Assembly: GCA_016713305.1 (NCBI GenBank) | Contig: JADJPK010000009.1 | Coordinates: 310,001 to 374,000, forward strand | Length of the DNA: 64,000 nucleotides | Direction of reading: 5' to 3' | DNA from: Betaproteobacteria bacterium | GTDB taxonomy: Bacteria; Pseudomonadota; Gammaproteobacteria; Burkholderiales; Ga0077523 | Part shown: in pieces, positions 12,001 to 17,887 of the stretch | Numbering within the stretch: the stretch's first letter is position 1 | How the letters are laid out: every line of letters starts with the position of its first letter | Program-made: the position numbers and the translations under genes | Notes under the pieces: generated by a model | The model's database searches: none | What the model was told of the DNA's origin: nothing | What the model saw: the letters and a program-made list of their open reading frames with translations, nothing else

Positions 12001-12117
12001 GCGATCGGTTCACCGGCCGGCCAGAGCGACACCGCGGACGACGATCGCCCCTCGTCCAAGCTGCGCCTCGCCACGCTGCTGCAGAGCCTGGCACGGCTCA
12101 CGGCGAAGATGCGCTGA
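1..12117 (+). CDS. Giant multidomain secreted/surface protein (5' end cut by the window edge)
   Basis: The open frame runs from base 1 for 4038 residues and starts inside repeats with no signal peptide, so the true start lies upstream. Domains in order (approximate residues): repeats ending in GGGF-x-x-VG (30-120 and 530-660); about four units with an HG-x-x-x-GD-x-V-x-Y pattern (150-440); RTX-type GGxGxD nonapeptides (1577-1800), which normally bind calcium; repeats resembling a beta-propeller with GGSAAGGG-like motifs (1845-2245); two right-handed beta-helix (NosD-like) blocks rich in N-x-I (2257-2590 and 2885-3210); two Kre9/KNH-like segments (about 2690-2780, 3385-3475); a cohesin-like domain (3600-3727); a duplicated dockerin-like motif (GDTTGNA then GDVSGNG, 3730-3796); a second cohesin-like domain (3814-3950). 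There is no PEP-CTERM tail. Role inferred: adhesin or matrix protein, exported. Followed after 97 nt by a small PEP-CTERM gene. Confidence 0.85.
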   Translation: MNAGARILQAGNFQLRSLAANTARADAATGSGGFAAVQGTQSTATVTPTVEAVIDNNVVMQNVGGSVTLHAESVRAEGDAIASASGGGFVEVGAANSDSTVTPTVNAYIDRGTTIDAAGSVTVEALARSQPAAALDDTFDPDAQTVSADSITFTSHGLSNGDRVTYDPNGNPAIATADGGTLSSSREYSVIATGEDTLQLGAVFGAGAANTGNPLASVAGVDDARDRLRFAVAHGFLTGDAVKYTQDGVSISTDLNGAGTYFVRKLDDYTVKLYTTRNEALAAGAFADDLFLPSLAVNSATDRITVAGSGFSENQRITYQAAPAGEFTSEQVDLNVVGGVGTPTDNNQFYIASHGFGTGNRVIYRVEPDGTAIGGLTSGTAYFVIVIDANHIQLAATRDAADPDDGDDDVPVTPIALSPDKSSPANQQRHQLVRESVGGLQDGVTYYARNVSGDSFQLATAFNGSPITNLDGSGRVGVHRFSRPGVDLTPGTGTHSLRFDLTSAPGANHLLLGPGGVSLRELSPPAGDGKSASSARGGGGGFIAVGHPDSNLQVTQNVQAYIAPALLEAGGNVSVFSSSSLNTSSLASNGGGGFIAVGDSSARGDHSHNNRAFIGTNDGGNIDGSGVVVRAAGHLSVVAESSFDSKITSNSDAGGFVADVNAASRGGLIDETQAVAGSNADVEARSVAMRSQWSHLQFTYDSDASAGGLFGDAGAESTGQVNPHATTAVRGGARVTGFEGVDLRARLDNSDIDQDISAAFVGLGGSSADDEATYSPQTLVDADPGATVSAGPRLFPVAGVPPADVTPLQQPAGFDRLALFVEIDAEDGTRDIDWDSNVVLLSGPSPNLIVGPDGRIVKAINVSVAGVGSAIGSFVDPDANGNFFVDPIINDNDRGQALFRANDASTNGTIETALANGPLFTFRETYQKVDILNQSALDMNIQDIEVVNTFLVSAQDEVIIEVDRVNAFEFDVNHDFKPTPITISNTIETNGTSPDITFFGVVNNPIGMTNVFNARGDILSSLPGSGEFPPPPGLIRTDSFRINAVLGHVGRSDSQRLRLEIVESNDGPTGADRYRTSDAGQRNFMELRGLLRRALTGAEPTTGFNVDVERIKSGNLRSTDVNLELLNGLSQPTVVPGPYRVEVFEPAGIVNLFATPVGATSAPNRTTTVTDHFTTSPGSVPTVFPRGVWGAGTGMVEVRYVVGEALDADRRIISGANIDVVGLYPEPAGLPFINFLAWTDLGDTNPVGLGNIDIRTNGNITVTEELGDFRIGLIESTRRNVVLTGRHADIIDSPNEEEFSGTTADVVGINLTFSAPEGHVGTFENPLEINSSNVSIGAVKADAELDIVLVEIADLNVDRIRSESGDVSLLALDGSILDYFDDTAADVIGVNQFLTAQGQTIGQSDNDLDIDSSTVRPGRLVARANNSAYITETDSSLNVQSVFVPGGPIRLTVTDTAATDEDFILMEGGLIFSNETNITLNVGDDVDTRLGSAMFAAQEIFINGDAGNADIGLGSRIVLRGATLADRLTITTLRDDDEVRIENNATQTRILTSDGDDLIFGSDAGSDDPDLLDAVYFGDFIDAGPGNDRVFGLGGADVILAGDGADIIEGGAHGDLIRGGRGDDELRGGLGNDRIEGGDGHDDIDGGRGGDQILGEEGDDEIDAGGGTLNIIDGGAGDDVIRGSDEGADGILGGDGRDTIFGFAGNDVLVGGAGNDSIDGGAGDDFIQGSSGADVLVGGANNDQLFGDDNVAGDDNAVDYLWGDFGTGLNEAGSGRDRLDGQGGNDVLYGEGDDDQINDVLGASNLVVAGTGDDPSTIVLAPVTPNPVPLASTDDPAAVDTLPIGAIYSGWWAEIAGSATNNGLSGGVGAALDTAVTVDAAGTRYAAWADSRNGNYEIYVARQTSAGWQMLGGSAAGGGVSDSLTDSRRPALAVINGRVTVVWTEATANGTDIMGAQFDAGTDTWVTLGNSLLPGGISNTARADQAQIVIAGNRLVVSWIDTSVVSSVYARQFDGASWVEVTPGSATGMGITQWQPGVAEYDLATDGTNLAVTWSSGFGDTVDIYARVRSGATWVGLGSSAAGTGLSDTVTESREPDAAWLDGRLYVAYRERVNDFEQIHVKTFDGSKWVSAGIDGAVGNGVSNANRRSLDPKLESGGGQMFLAWVDHDDADYADPDARIYAKRWNGTRFVETLPGDASGGGISATGGKLSALDLAVGANGLPTVGWTDDSSGLPQAYLRTVTDLPGQVFLATSASGVQAILDAQTLGEGDVIVLAPGLYAGFTVSAADAGVTILGAQGGTSVINGAVQVRTTATLQRLNLAGAVTLTADADGAALVDNAIDAGVVINGAAKVQVLHNRFKGTEGIRIATASSGLIAHNDIAATGVGLAIDGAFDGTIEDNDIHGASLGVRYAAGARLSDNRIFGNVTGIRSTVSGETQGLGFIVGSTANDISSNVTGLQLVDASAQGQHIFGNQRGVAGSGVLGGASLDAGNLIEDNGTGVFRFDGTIRNNRIGGNDTAIDAASGSRIQGNQIYRSKMGVLIDGQSDVRIEGNTMVTPAGTLVRLVNGASDVEVLRNTLWTEDGYDLFVANDSQSGFFSDFNNLYATGTGKVGFWTRDFTDVLDWQADIARFDLHSVGATVVNPEWARPRFTDPHDDGYALFPMFGTQRFTSPMQTPATGVPHIALRSPDLYVDAIRNKPLAIRWESFNNTAGSPVRIDLYRDTADGPAFVTTIVASTADDGEFLWTPSANGVPFGTKGLRIQISWVANPVVMDRSQEPFTVPEDGTQYWVDDHSNANDEYTPAGIGDNRNTGKTAAAPKPYATNLLRVYDVGPGATIFVDTGAYSMIDPVAVSGTTDLGLGRDQGFLLTGPTSALRVAELFPAIPGDRTRPLIELNDADGVEVAHLTLRDAQRGLYAHGGSDDLSAHDLITFGHALDGIRLETNSAGNAFFDLTSHGNGGAGIAIEGAAGSLTSSLAYENRGGGIVLRGPIDEVLKNTARDNTGDGMSVRDSGESVIQGNASFRNTRGMRIDNASGGVATVGDKSLAAGTANLIWNNVTLGAQISGNVVFAGNSIADQTGLVSIGLVAGQGSTAMSNLIRGNTIGVDAKDALLQGNRVYGNAALGIRAESSDVLQNVVYSAGVGVQLNGAGSRARNNLVYDTDTAALVLSGAPGAEIVNNTLYVPAGDAMRIENASTGANLRNNIVWADNGYGIRVSADSQTGFASDNNVFFRGLFGTGNVGFWNGADRGSFFQWRAASGTDTDSIFASPLFVDADGADGVLGFSAGVSDGRDDDFHVRSQTGSFHGGSLAPVEGLSLPGIPGRPIAATAVLTPDAQQSPAIDRGDEGDAFALEPAPNGGFVNVGAYGNTAQASLSPAQFVIVMAPNGGESIRQLQTFDVRWRTGGFAGPVDISVSSTGAGGPYTAIATGETNDGHFDWTIDPDVFPAGTNYFVRVNESANPANADRTDVAFTVLHAPLVVTAFTPDVSGYSVRFNREFDPSVLNLYDGAGGGFGAADMLLRLGSTTVRGSVFLDADGKGFSFVKTGTGLTAGNYTLRIESGALALVDLEGVSLDGNLDGTTGDAYQTAFAVAAPTARISIADFVRGPEQGANVSGTTGGVPVRITGAGNFTQAEFELHYDPSMLTITGVQDPDGGTATVDLSVAGIAKVKVAFAVAVSGADREIVRLLGDVPATAPYTAKERLDLRNVSVDGGAAQADDGVHVVAYLGDTTGNARYSSLDAQRIQRNVVRLDSGFSAYPLADPVLIGDVSGNGQLASADALLIQRRVLGIPVPQLPPLPATPPAVFRSGPDPLVSLGTTRSTLAGGTVTVPVNLDTAAGLESAELKLRFDPDVLEVQAVRRGSLTSGFEWFLTPQSPGLLVLDAAAIQALSGGTGTLMEVDFRVKPGTAPGSYAVDLEWASLNEDGLTLNPAPQAGADPTDTSIVVTAPPKPRLPAAAWTLPANALIDALHGVPLPAIPGADRIVKLDPPGTGANLPAIGSPAGQSDTADDDRPSSKLRLATLLQSLARLTAKMR

Positions 12118-12214
12118 AACCCATGACACGAAACCCAAGACAGGCGTACGCTTCCTGCCGATCCGCGAACGGACCAGCCGGCGGCCACGCGCCCGCACCA
12201 CGAGGAACCTGACC

Positions 12215-12748
12215 ATGAACCGCTTTCGCAAGCTTCTCGTCTCTGCCCTTGCCCTGACCGCGAGCTTCGGCGCGCAGGTCGCCCAGGCCGAGGTCTTCTA
12301 CAGCGGCCAGACCAAGGGCCAGCGCGGCGACTTCGTCGAACTGATCCTCAACGCCCGGGCCGGCACCGGAATCGATTCGATCGACATCGTTCCCGAGATC
12401 GACGACGTGGCCGGCATCCTGAACCTCGACACCTTCCAGGCCACGGCCGCGCTGAAGGAAGGCGGCATCGGCCTGTGCGAAGACGGCACCGACGCGTGTG
12501 CGCTGTTCTTCCTGGAAACCAAGACCTTCGCCGCCGACACCCCGCTCGCCCGCATGCGTTTCCGCATCGCGGATTCCGCGCCCATCGGCATCGTGCCCTT
12601 CGATCCGGGCGTGACCGTGGGCGAGGACATCCTGCCCCTGCCCGCTGCGTCACAGTTCGAGGTGATGGCGATTCCGGAACCGGGCACGTGGGGGCTGGTG
12701 GTGGCGGGATTGGCAGTCGTCGGTCTTGGGGCGAGACGAAGGAAGTAA
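12215..12748 (+). CDS. Small PEP-CTERM protein, possibly cohesin-like
   Basis: The 177-residue protein has an N-terminal signal peptide (MNRFRKLL then a hydrophobic stretch ending AQA, cut near residue 26) and a C-terminal sorting signal: PEPGTWG, a hydrophobic helix, then ARRRK. Exosortase/EpsH systems recognise this tail and release the protein at the surface. The middle part has the beta-rich pattern of a cohesin-type domain (a growth-related FVELILNA strand, an LARMRFRI strand), but I assign this by pattern only. Start chosen at the ATG preceded by GAGGAA. It lies 97 nt after the giant protein, same strand, probably co-transcribed, so a partnership with the dockerin-like motif of that protein is possible. 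Confidence 0.75.
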   Translation: MNRFRKLLVSALALTASFGAQVAQAEVFYSGQTKGQRGDFVELILNARAGTGIDSIDIVPEIDDVAGILNLDTFQATAALKEGGIGLCEDGTDACALFFLETKTFAADTPLARMRFRIADSAPIGIVPFDPGVTVGEDILPLPAASQFEVMAIPEPGTWGLVVAGLAVVGLGARRRK

Positions 12749-12790
12749 CCGCAACGAGACCACGCCACGTACCGAAGATCCGCTGGTGCC

Positions 12791-13768
12791 ATGGACCCGA
12801 CCCACGAGACCCCGCAATCGAACGTCGTGCCCTGGCAGCCGAGCCAGCGCTACCCCGACCCGGCGATCCAGATTCTGGACGCCAGCTTTGACAAGTACCG
12901 CATCAAGCAGTCGTCCGTCGAACGCATCGCGCATGGCTGCCGCTGGAACGAAGGCCCCGTGTGGTTCGGCGACGGCCGCTATCTCCTGTGGAGCGACATC
13001 CCCAACGACCGCATTCTCAAGTGGGAAGAGGAGACCGGGGCCGTCAGCGTGTACCGCAAGCCGTCAGGCCACGCGAACGGCAACACGCGGGATCGCCAGG
13101 GCCGGCTCGTCACCTGCGAGCACAGCGGCCGCCGCGTGACCCGCACGGAGTACGACGGTTCGATCACCGTGATCGCGGACCGCTTCGAGGGCAAGCGTCT
13201 CAATTCGCCGAACGATGTCGTCGTGAAATCCGACGGCTCCGTCTGGTTCACCGATCCGCCGTTCGGACTGCTGGGCAACTACGAGGGGTATGTCGCCCAG
13301 CAGGAATTGCCGATGAATGTGTATCGAGTGGATGGCACCACGGGCGAGATGACCGTGGTGGTCGACGACGTCGTGCGCCCCAACGGACTGTGCTTCTCGC
13401 CCGACGAATCCACCCTGTATCTCGTCGAATCCGGCTCGACCCCGCGCAACCTCTACGCCTACGACGTCACCGACAACGGCCGCCGGCTCACCCGCAAGCG
13501 CAAGCTGTTCGACGTGGGCGCAGGCACGCCGGATGGCATGCGCTGCGACATCGACGGCAACCTCTGGATGGGCTGGGGCATGGGCGACGCCTCAGTGGAC
13601 GGCGTCAACATCTACAACCCCGATGGCCGCCTCATCGGCCGCATCGCCCTGCCCGAACGATGCGCCAACGTGTGCTTCGGTGGCCGGCATCGCAACCGGC
13701 TGTTCATGGCGGCGAGCAAGAGCGTCTATGCGCTGTATGTGAATACGCAGGGGGTGGCGGGGGGGTAG
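12791..13768 (+). CDS. SMP-30/gluconolactonase/LRE family protein
   Basis: 325 residues, cytoplasmic by lack of a signal peptide. The family is a six-bladed beta-propeller that hydrolyses lactones using a divalent metal. Typical metal-site segments are present: EGPVWF near residue 54, NSPNDVV near residue 138, PNGLCFSPD near residue 197, and GTPDGMRCDIDGN near residue 243. Length is normal for the family. It begins 42 nt after the PEP-CTERM gene and converges with the next gene. The exact substrate cannot be read from sequence; sugar-acid or other lactone hydrolysis is the usual role. Confidence 0.9.
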   Translation: MDPTHETPQSNVVPWQPSQRYPDPAIQILDASFDKYRIKQSSVERIAHGCRWNEGPVWFGDGRYLLWSDIPNDRILKWEEETGAVSVYRKPSGHANGNTRDRQGRLVTCEHSGRRVTRTEYDGSITVIADRFEGKRLNSPNDVVVKSDGSVWFTDPPFGLLGNYEGYVAQQELPMNVYRVDGTTGEMTVVVDDVVRPNGLCFSPDESTLYLVESGSTPRNLYAYDVTDNGRRLTRKRKLFDVGAGTPDGMRCDIDGNLWMGWGMGDASVDGVNIYNPDGRLIGRIALPERCANVCFGGRHRNRLFMAASKSVYALYVNTQGVAGG

Positions 13769-13994
13769 GTCGACGTCGTGGCGATGGGTCGCGGGGCGAT
13801 CGAACTGGCCCATCGTCCAGGCTGACTGCTCCTCCAGCGGCGACGCGTCTGCCACCAACGCAGGCTCCCTGACCTTGGATGTTTCCGCTCCGCCCGCCAG
13901 GAGCCTGCGGCGGAGTTGCGCTCGAACGAGCGCTCCGGCCTCAACGCGCAAGTCCTGCCCGCGCAGCCCATGGCTGCATGGGCGGGTGTATACG

Positions 13995-15122
13995 TCAGAT
14001 CGAAACGGGATCACCCGTCCGGCGCAGGCGGCTCAAGAACACCCCACCCAAGGCGAGAAGCGCGAAAGTGGATGGTTCGGGTACGGGACTCGGGATCGAG
14101 TAATCGTGGCCTGAGGCAGAGATGACGTCTGATTGGCCGGGAAAATTGAAGGAATCGATGGTGAGTTCGATCGTGTTGAGGAAGTTGGCCGTTCCGGTCA
14201 CGAACGACGATGGGAGGACTGTGCCTCCGTCCCCGGCACCCCTGCTGGCACTGACCTCGAGCAGGCCCACCACCCAGAACTTCGTTCCGTCTCTTTCGAA
14301 GATCGTGAACGCGCTGTCTTCGCCGAAGTCGGCCTGCCGGCTTTCGTCCGTTATCACGGTCTCACCTGTCTGGAGGTTGTACGTCCAGGTGGAGGATTGG
14401 TAAACCGAGCCCAGGAAGTTTGAAGCCGCCGCCTGCGTCAAATTCGTTTCAAACGGAACCCACCAGACCTGCGCGCGAATCTGGGCCGATGCACCTGGAC
14501 GCGTGCGAGGCCGGACGTCGGGGGTCAGCGTTGCAAATCCCCCTGTGACACTGCCATGAACGTTCCAATCGATGCTGTAGCCGCCACCGTGCCCGAGCTG
14601 GATGGTGTCCACGAACATGGCCGTCGCCGTTGAAATCCCGCTGACAGACCCGCCGCCACCGCCTGCGGTCGCCTGGGCGCGGAGCTTGCCGGGGCTGGCA
14701 ATGGCCGTGCTATTGATGAACCCCGATGTCGTGCCGACCGACACGCCACGGCCGTCCGAAGTCTCTCGAAAGGCATCTTCTTTCTCACCATTCACGGACG
14801 GACCGACGGATACGAAACCTAGGGGAGACGAGTAGGAATCGAAGGCAGACTGGATCTGAAAGAACGGTGGGTTAGGAAGAGGGAGCGGCTCAGGATCGGT
14901 GATCGAGATCGACCCTTGCACGGACGTGCCGAGCATGGCGCCGGTCTCTGCCAGGCGCGCGCTCGACGGCAGGACGGGAATCGGAGGTAGCAGAACGACG
15001 TTCGCCGCCGCGTTGGCGGACGGAGCCGCCACGAACGCAAAAGTCGCAGCGATCAGCACGCCGTTCAGCCCGCCATGGACGAGCCCCCGCAAGAATCGTT
15101 GAGAAGCATGCATGCAGATCAT
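13995..15122 (-). CDS. PEP-CTERM sorting-domain protein
   Basis: 375 residues with a signal peptide (hydrophobic stretch ending ANA near residue 39) and a C-terminal VPEPSTFALLALGG helix followed by SRLRRTG, the PEP-CTERM signal. The body is glycine/serine-rich with no recognised catalytic domain. Start is ATG at 15122 with GAGG five bases upstream. It sits directly downstream of the LuxR-type regulator on the same strand (gap 67 nt), which contains a TATACT-like -10 hexamer, so it may have its own promoter. Function unknown; exported, exosortase-processed surface or matrix protein. Confidence 0.82.
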   Translation of the reverse strand: MICMHASQRFLRGLVHGGLNGVLIAATFAFVAAPSANAAANVVLLPPIPVLPSSARLAETGAMLGTSVQGSISITDPEPLPLPNPPFFQIQSAFDSYSSPLGFVSVGPSVNGEKEDAFRETSDGRGVSVGTTSGFINSTAIASPGKLRAQATAGGGGGSVSGISTATAMFVDTIQLGHGGGYSIDWNVHGSVTGGFATLTPDVRPRTRPGASAQIRAQVWWVPFETNLTQAAASNFLGSVYQSSTWTYNLQTGETVITDESRQADFGEDSAFTIFERDGTKFWVVGLLEVSASRGAGDGGTVLPSSFVTGTANFLNTIELTIDSFNFPGQSDVISASGHDYSIPSPVPEPSTFALLALGGVFLSRLRRTGDPVSI

Positions 15123-15189
15123 GATGGCCTCGCTCCTGAAGGAATTATGAGTATTGGAACGCTAGTATAGGTCCGCTGAATCCCCGTGA

Positions 15190-15855
15190 TCACTCGTCCG
15201 GGACGAGGCCTCTCTGCCGCGCCGCCCGCGCCGCCTGGGTGCGGTTGGAGACGCCGAGAATACGGAACACGGTCGTGAGATGGGTACGCACCGTTGCTTC
15301 CGAGATGCCCAGTTCGTTGGCAATGGCCTTGTTGCTCCGGCCGCCACACAGCGCTGCGAGTGTCTGCAGTTCTCGAGGCGTAAGAACGCCGCTTGCAGCC
15401 GAGCCCTGGTCGGATCCCGGCGCACTCCGGGAGGAGACAGTCCTCGCCGCGGGTTCAACACCATCCAGCAGCAGTGCAGGAAGGTAGGTGCCGCCTTCTC
15501 CGATGAGTTTGAGCGCCGCCGCCAGTACTTCGGTGGCCGCGGACTTGGGAATGAAGCCCGAGGCCCCCGACTGCAGGCAGCTCACGACATCGGCCCGGCG
15601 CTCGGTAGCCGACACCATCACGACCCGCACGCCAGGAAAATCGTTCCGGATGCGCGCGAGCGCTTCCATCCCGCCGGCACCGGGCATCGCCAGATCGAGC
15701 AGCACCAGATCTGCAGACCCCATGTCGCGCAGGCGCTGCAGAGCGGTGACACAGTCGCCGGCAACGCAGATTGCCGCCTCGGGGAACACCTGCGACGCGA
15801 TGCGCGCCAGCGCGTCACGGTACAACGGGTGATCGTCGACCACGAGGATGTTCAT
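15190..15855 (-). CDS. NarL/FixJ-type response regulator (REC + LuxR HTH)
   Basis: 221 residues counted from ATG 15855 (MNILVVDDHP). The frame is open further upstream, but the receiver begins here and the ATG sits 2 nt after the kinase stop codon, so this start is preferred. Receiver domain residues 1-120 with the acidic pair DD at 7-8, the phospho-acceptor Asp54 (LLDLAMPG) and Lys in the IPKSA segment; LuxR-type helix-turn-helix at about 150-215 (LTPRELQTLAAL, NKAIANELGIS). Output is DNA binding. Partner is the hybrid kinase immediately upstream; downstream lies a PEP-CTERM gene that could be a target. Confidence 0.93.
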   Translation of the reverse strand: MNILVVDDHPLYRDALARIASQVFPEAAICVAGDCVTALQRLRDMGSADLVLLDLAMPGAGGMEALARIRNDFPGVRVVMVSATERRADVVSCLQSGASGFIPKSAATEVLAAALKLIGEGGTYLPALLLDGVEPAARTVSSRSAPGSDQGSAASGVLTPRELQTLAALCGGRSNKAIANELGISEATVRTHLTTVFRILGVSNRTQAARAARQRGLVPDE

Positions 15856-15857
15856 CG

Positions 15858-17681
15858 TCAGACAACCGCTTCCGGAACAGGACGGGAAGCCGGCAGCGAG
15901 CGAAGGGACACGAGCGTCTCGAGCATGGCTGTCGCGCTGGCCGGCTTCGCCAGCAACACGGTTCCGGGAGGCAGGGAGGATCTCGATGTCGCGGAATGCG
16001 CATCGCCGCTCACGAGCAATGCGGGGATCTCGCGATTGAACTCCTCTCGCAGCCACGCGACCAGGTCCGTTCCACTGCATGCGTCAGGCAACCGCAAGTC
16101 GCTCACGACGATGTCCGGTGCCGACGCCCACTCCCCGGCCACGCTCATGACCTCTGCCATGGAACCCAGTGCGATCACCTCACAGTTCCACTGGCGCAGC
16201 AGTGCCGCGGTGGCGTCGCGCACACCCGGCTCGTCGTCCACCACCAGGACCCGGGTGCCCGCGACACGCCTGACCGCGGGACTGGGCAATTGCGTGTCCG
16301 CGACCTCGGCCACGGGCCCGTCGAACGCGGGAACCCGGACGCGAAAAACGGAACCGCGCCCCGCCACCGATCGAAACTCCACGGTGTGTTGGAGAAGACC
16401 CGCGAGACGTTTGACGATGGCGAGACCGAGTCCGAGCCCCCGGCGGCGATCCCGCTCGGTGTTTCCGCACTGAAAGAACTCTTCGAAGATGGCACCCTGG
16501 TGCTGCGCCTCGATGCCGATGCCCGTGTCCCAGACTTCGATGGAGACGGCGGCTCCGCGCCGCCGGCTCGCGAGCAGGACGCCTCCCGCGTGGGTGTAGC
16601 GGATGGCGTTCGACACGAGATTGGCAAGCACACGTTCGAGCAACGCGGGATCGCTGTGGACCACTGCATGGCAATCGTGCGTGCGAAGCTGCAACCCTTT
16701 CTCGCGTGCCAGGGGTTCGAAGGCGGAGTGCAATGCAGTGAACAGCAAATGGACCGGCACGGCGGTCAGCCGCGGCGTTTCGGCGCCTGCATCGAGTCTG
16801 GATACGCCAAGAATGCCGTCGAACAGTTCCTCCAGCGCCTCGCATGACCGCGCCAGACGATCCACGATCTCGGCCTGGGCGCGCTGCAGCACCTGCCCCC
16901 GCAGCACACCCAGAAGCAATCCGATGGCGTGCACGGGCTGCCGAAGATCGTGGCTTGCCGATGCCAGGAACCGGGACTTCGCTGCATTGGCCTGTTCGGC
17001 CTCGCGCGTGCGTTCCGCCAGAGCCTCTGCAAGCTGCCGGTTGCGGTGGGCAAGCACGATCGACCGCCGCATCGTCCGGTTCATGAAGTGCCCGAAGCCG
17101 GCGGCGGCCGCGATCAGTGCCGCCATGCCGGCCGCCAGCCCTGCGTGCAGCGCATCTCCCAGGAGGAGAAACGCGACGACGAACGGGACCATCGATCCGA
17201 GGAGAAAGCCGAAGTAGCAAGGCAGGTGCATGGCGAGATGTCCGATCCCGCCGACGGCGACGGCCGTGACGCCCAGTACGACCATCATCTCGACCGCAGG
17301 CGGAGCGGGAATGAAGAAGAAGGCAGCCGACCCCCAGGCCAGCGCAGATGCGCTGGCGAGCCAGGTGAAACGGCGCCCCCAACGCCGCAACGACATGGCC
17401 GCGGGCGATTCACGCCGGTAGCGCCAGTAAGCCAGCAGACACGCGGAGAGAGCGGCGGCCACGGTGCCCGTCCACCAGGCGACCCCTGCGGACACGCCCA
17501 ACCGGTAAAGACAGACCGCGATGATCGCAAGCGCCGCGTAGCCCACACCCAGTCCAGCGGGCAGCGAGTCCATGAACAGGCGGACCGTCTCCGTGTCTGC
17601 GCAAACCCGCTCCTGGGCTTCGCTTGCCCCGCTCCGCTCGTGGTCGAGGGTCGCCGGGATATCGCCGGACTGCGTCGGCAT
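15858..17681 (-). CDS. Hybrid sensor histidine kinase/response regulator
   Basis: 607 residues. An N-terminal membrane region with about six helices (45-200) lacks a large extracellular loop, then a HisKA domain with the phospho-acceptor His244 (SHDLRQP), an HATPase domain (N-box ANLVSNAIRY, G1 DTGIGI, G2 GLGLGLAIVKRL), and a C-terminal receiver domain (about 480-590; VVDDEP and the acceptor Asp in VVSDLRLPD). It precedes its probable partner regulator by 2 nt, so they form a two-gene operon. The first ten or so codons and 74 nt upstream are copied almost exactly at 27157-27267. The true start could be later, before the first helix (MDSLPAG near residue 38). Confidence 0.92.
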   Translation of the reverse strand: MPTQSGDIPATLDHERSGASEAQERVCADTETVRLFMDSLPAGLGVGYAALAIIAVCLYRLGVSAGVAWWTGTVAAALSACLLAYWRYRRESPAAMSLRRWGRRFTWLASASALAWGSAAFFFIPAPPAVEMMVVLGVTAVAVGGIGHLAMHLPCYFGFLLGSMVPFVVAFLLLGDALHAGLAAGMAALIAAAAGFGHFMNRTMRRSIVLAHRNRQLAEALAERTREAEQANAAKSRFLASASHDLRQPVHAIGLLLGVLRGQVLQRAQAEIVDRLARSCEALEELFDGILGVSRLDAGAETPRLTAVPVHLLFTALHSAFEPLAREKGLQLRTHDCHAVVHSDPALLERVLANLVSNAIRYTHAGGVLLASRRRGAAVSIEVWDTGIGIEAQHQGAIFEEFFQCGNTERDRRRGLGLGLAIVKRLAGLLQHTVEFRSVAGRGSVFRVRVPAFDGPVAEVADTQLPSPAVRRVAGTRVLVVDDEPGVRDATAALLRQWNCEVIALGSMAEVMSVAGEWASAPDIVVSDLRLPDACSGTDLVAWLREEFNREIPALLVSGDAHSATSRSSLPPGTVLLAKPASATAMLETLVSLRSLPASRPVPEAVV

Positions 17682-17755
17682 GGCGTGGATTCCAAGGGAT
17701 CCTCAGCGCATTGTCGTACAACAATCACCCGATCGCCATTCACAGCGAGCGAATG
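17645..17755. repeat. 111-bp duplicated segment, copy A (kinase 5' end and upstream region)
   Basis: This stretch matches 27157-27267 at 110 of 111 positions by eye (the single difference is C versus A in CCTCAG[C/A]GCA), in the same orientation. It covers the first codons of the hybrid kinase and its upstream leader. Confidence 0.9.
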
Positions 17756-17887
17756 TAGCCTGAACATCATCGTCGGTGATGAAAGGCGAGGCCGGGCCGC
17801 AACGATCGTCGGGAAGACGGCGCCCTGCCTGCAACAGGTGCCCTGCAGCGCCGGCTGCCTTTCTGCCGTGTGCGAGAGAGGCCTCCC

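Noticed and set aside
12120..12200. Exosortase promoter or regulator site before the PEP-CTERM gene
   Set aside because: No recognisable -24/-12 elements or repeat; any claim would be guesswork.
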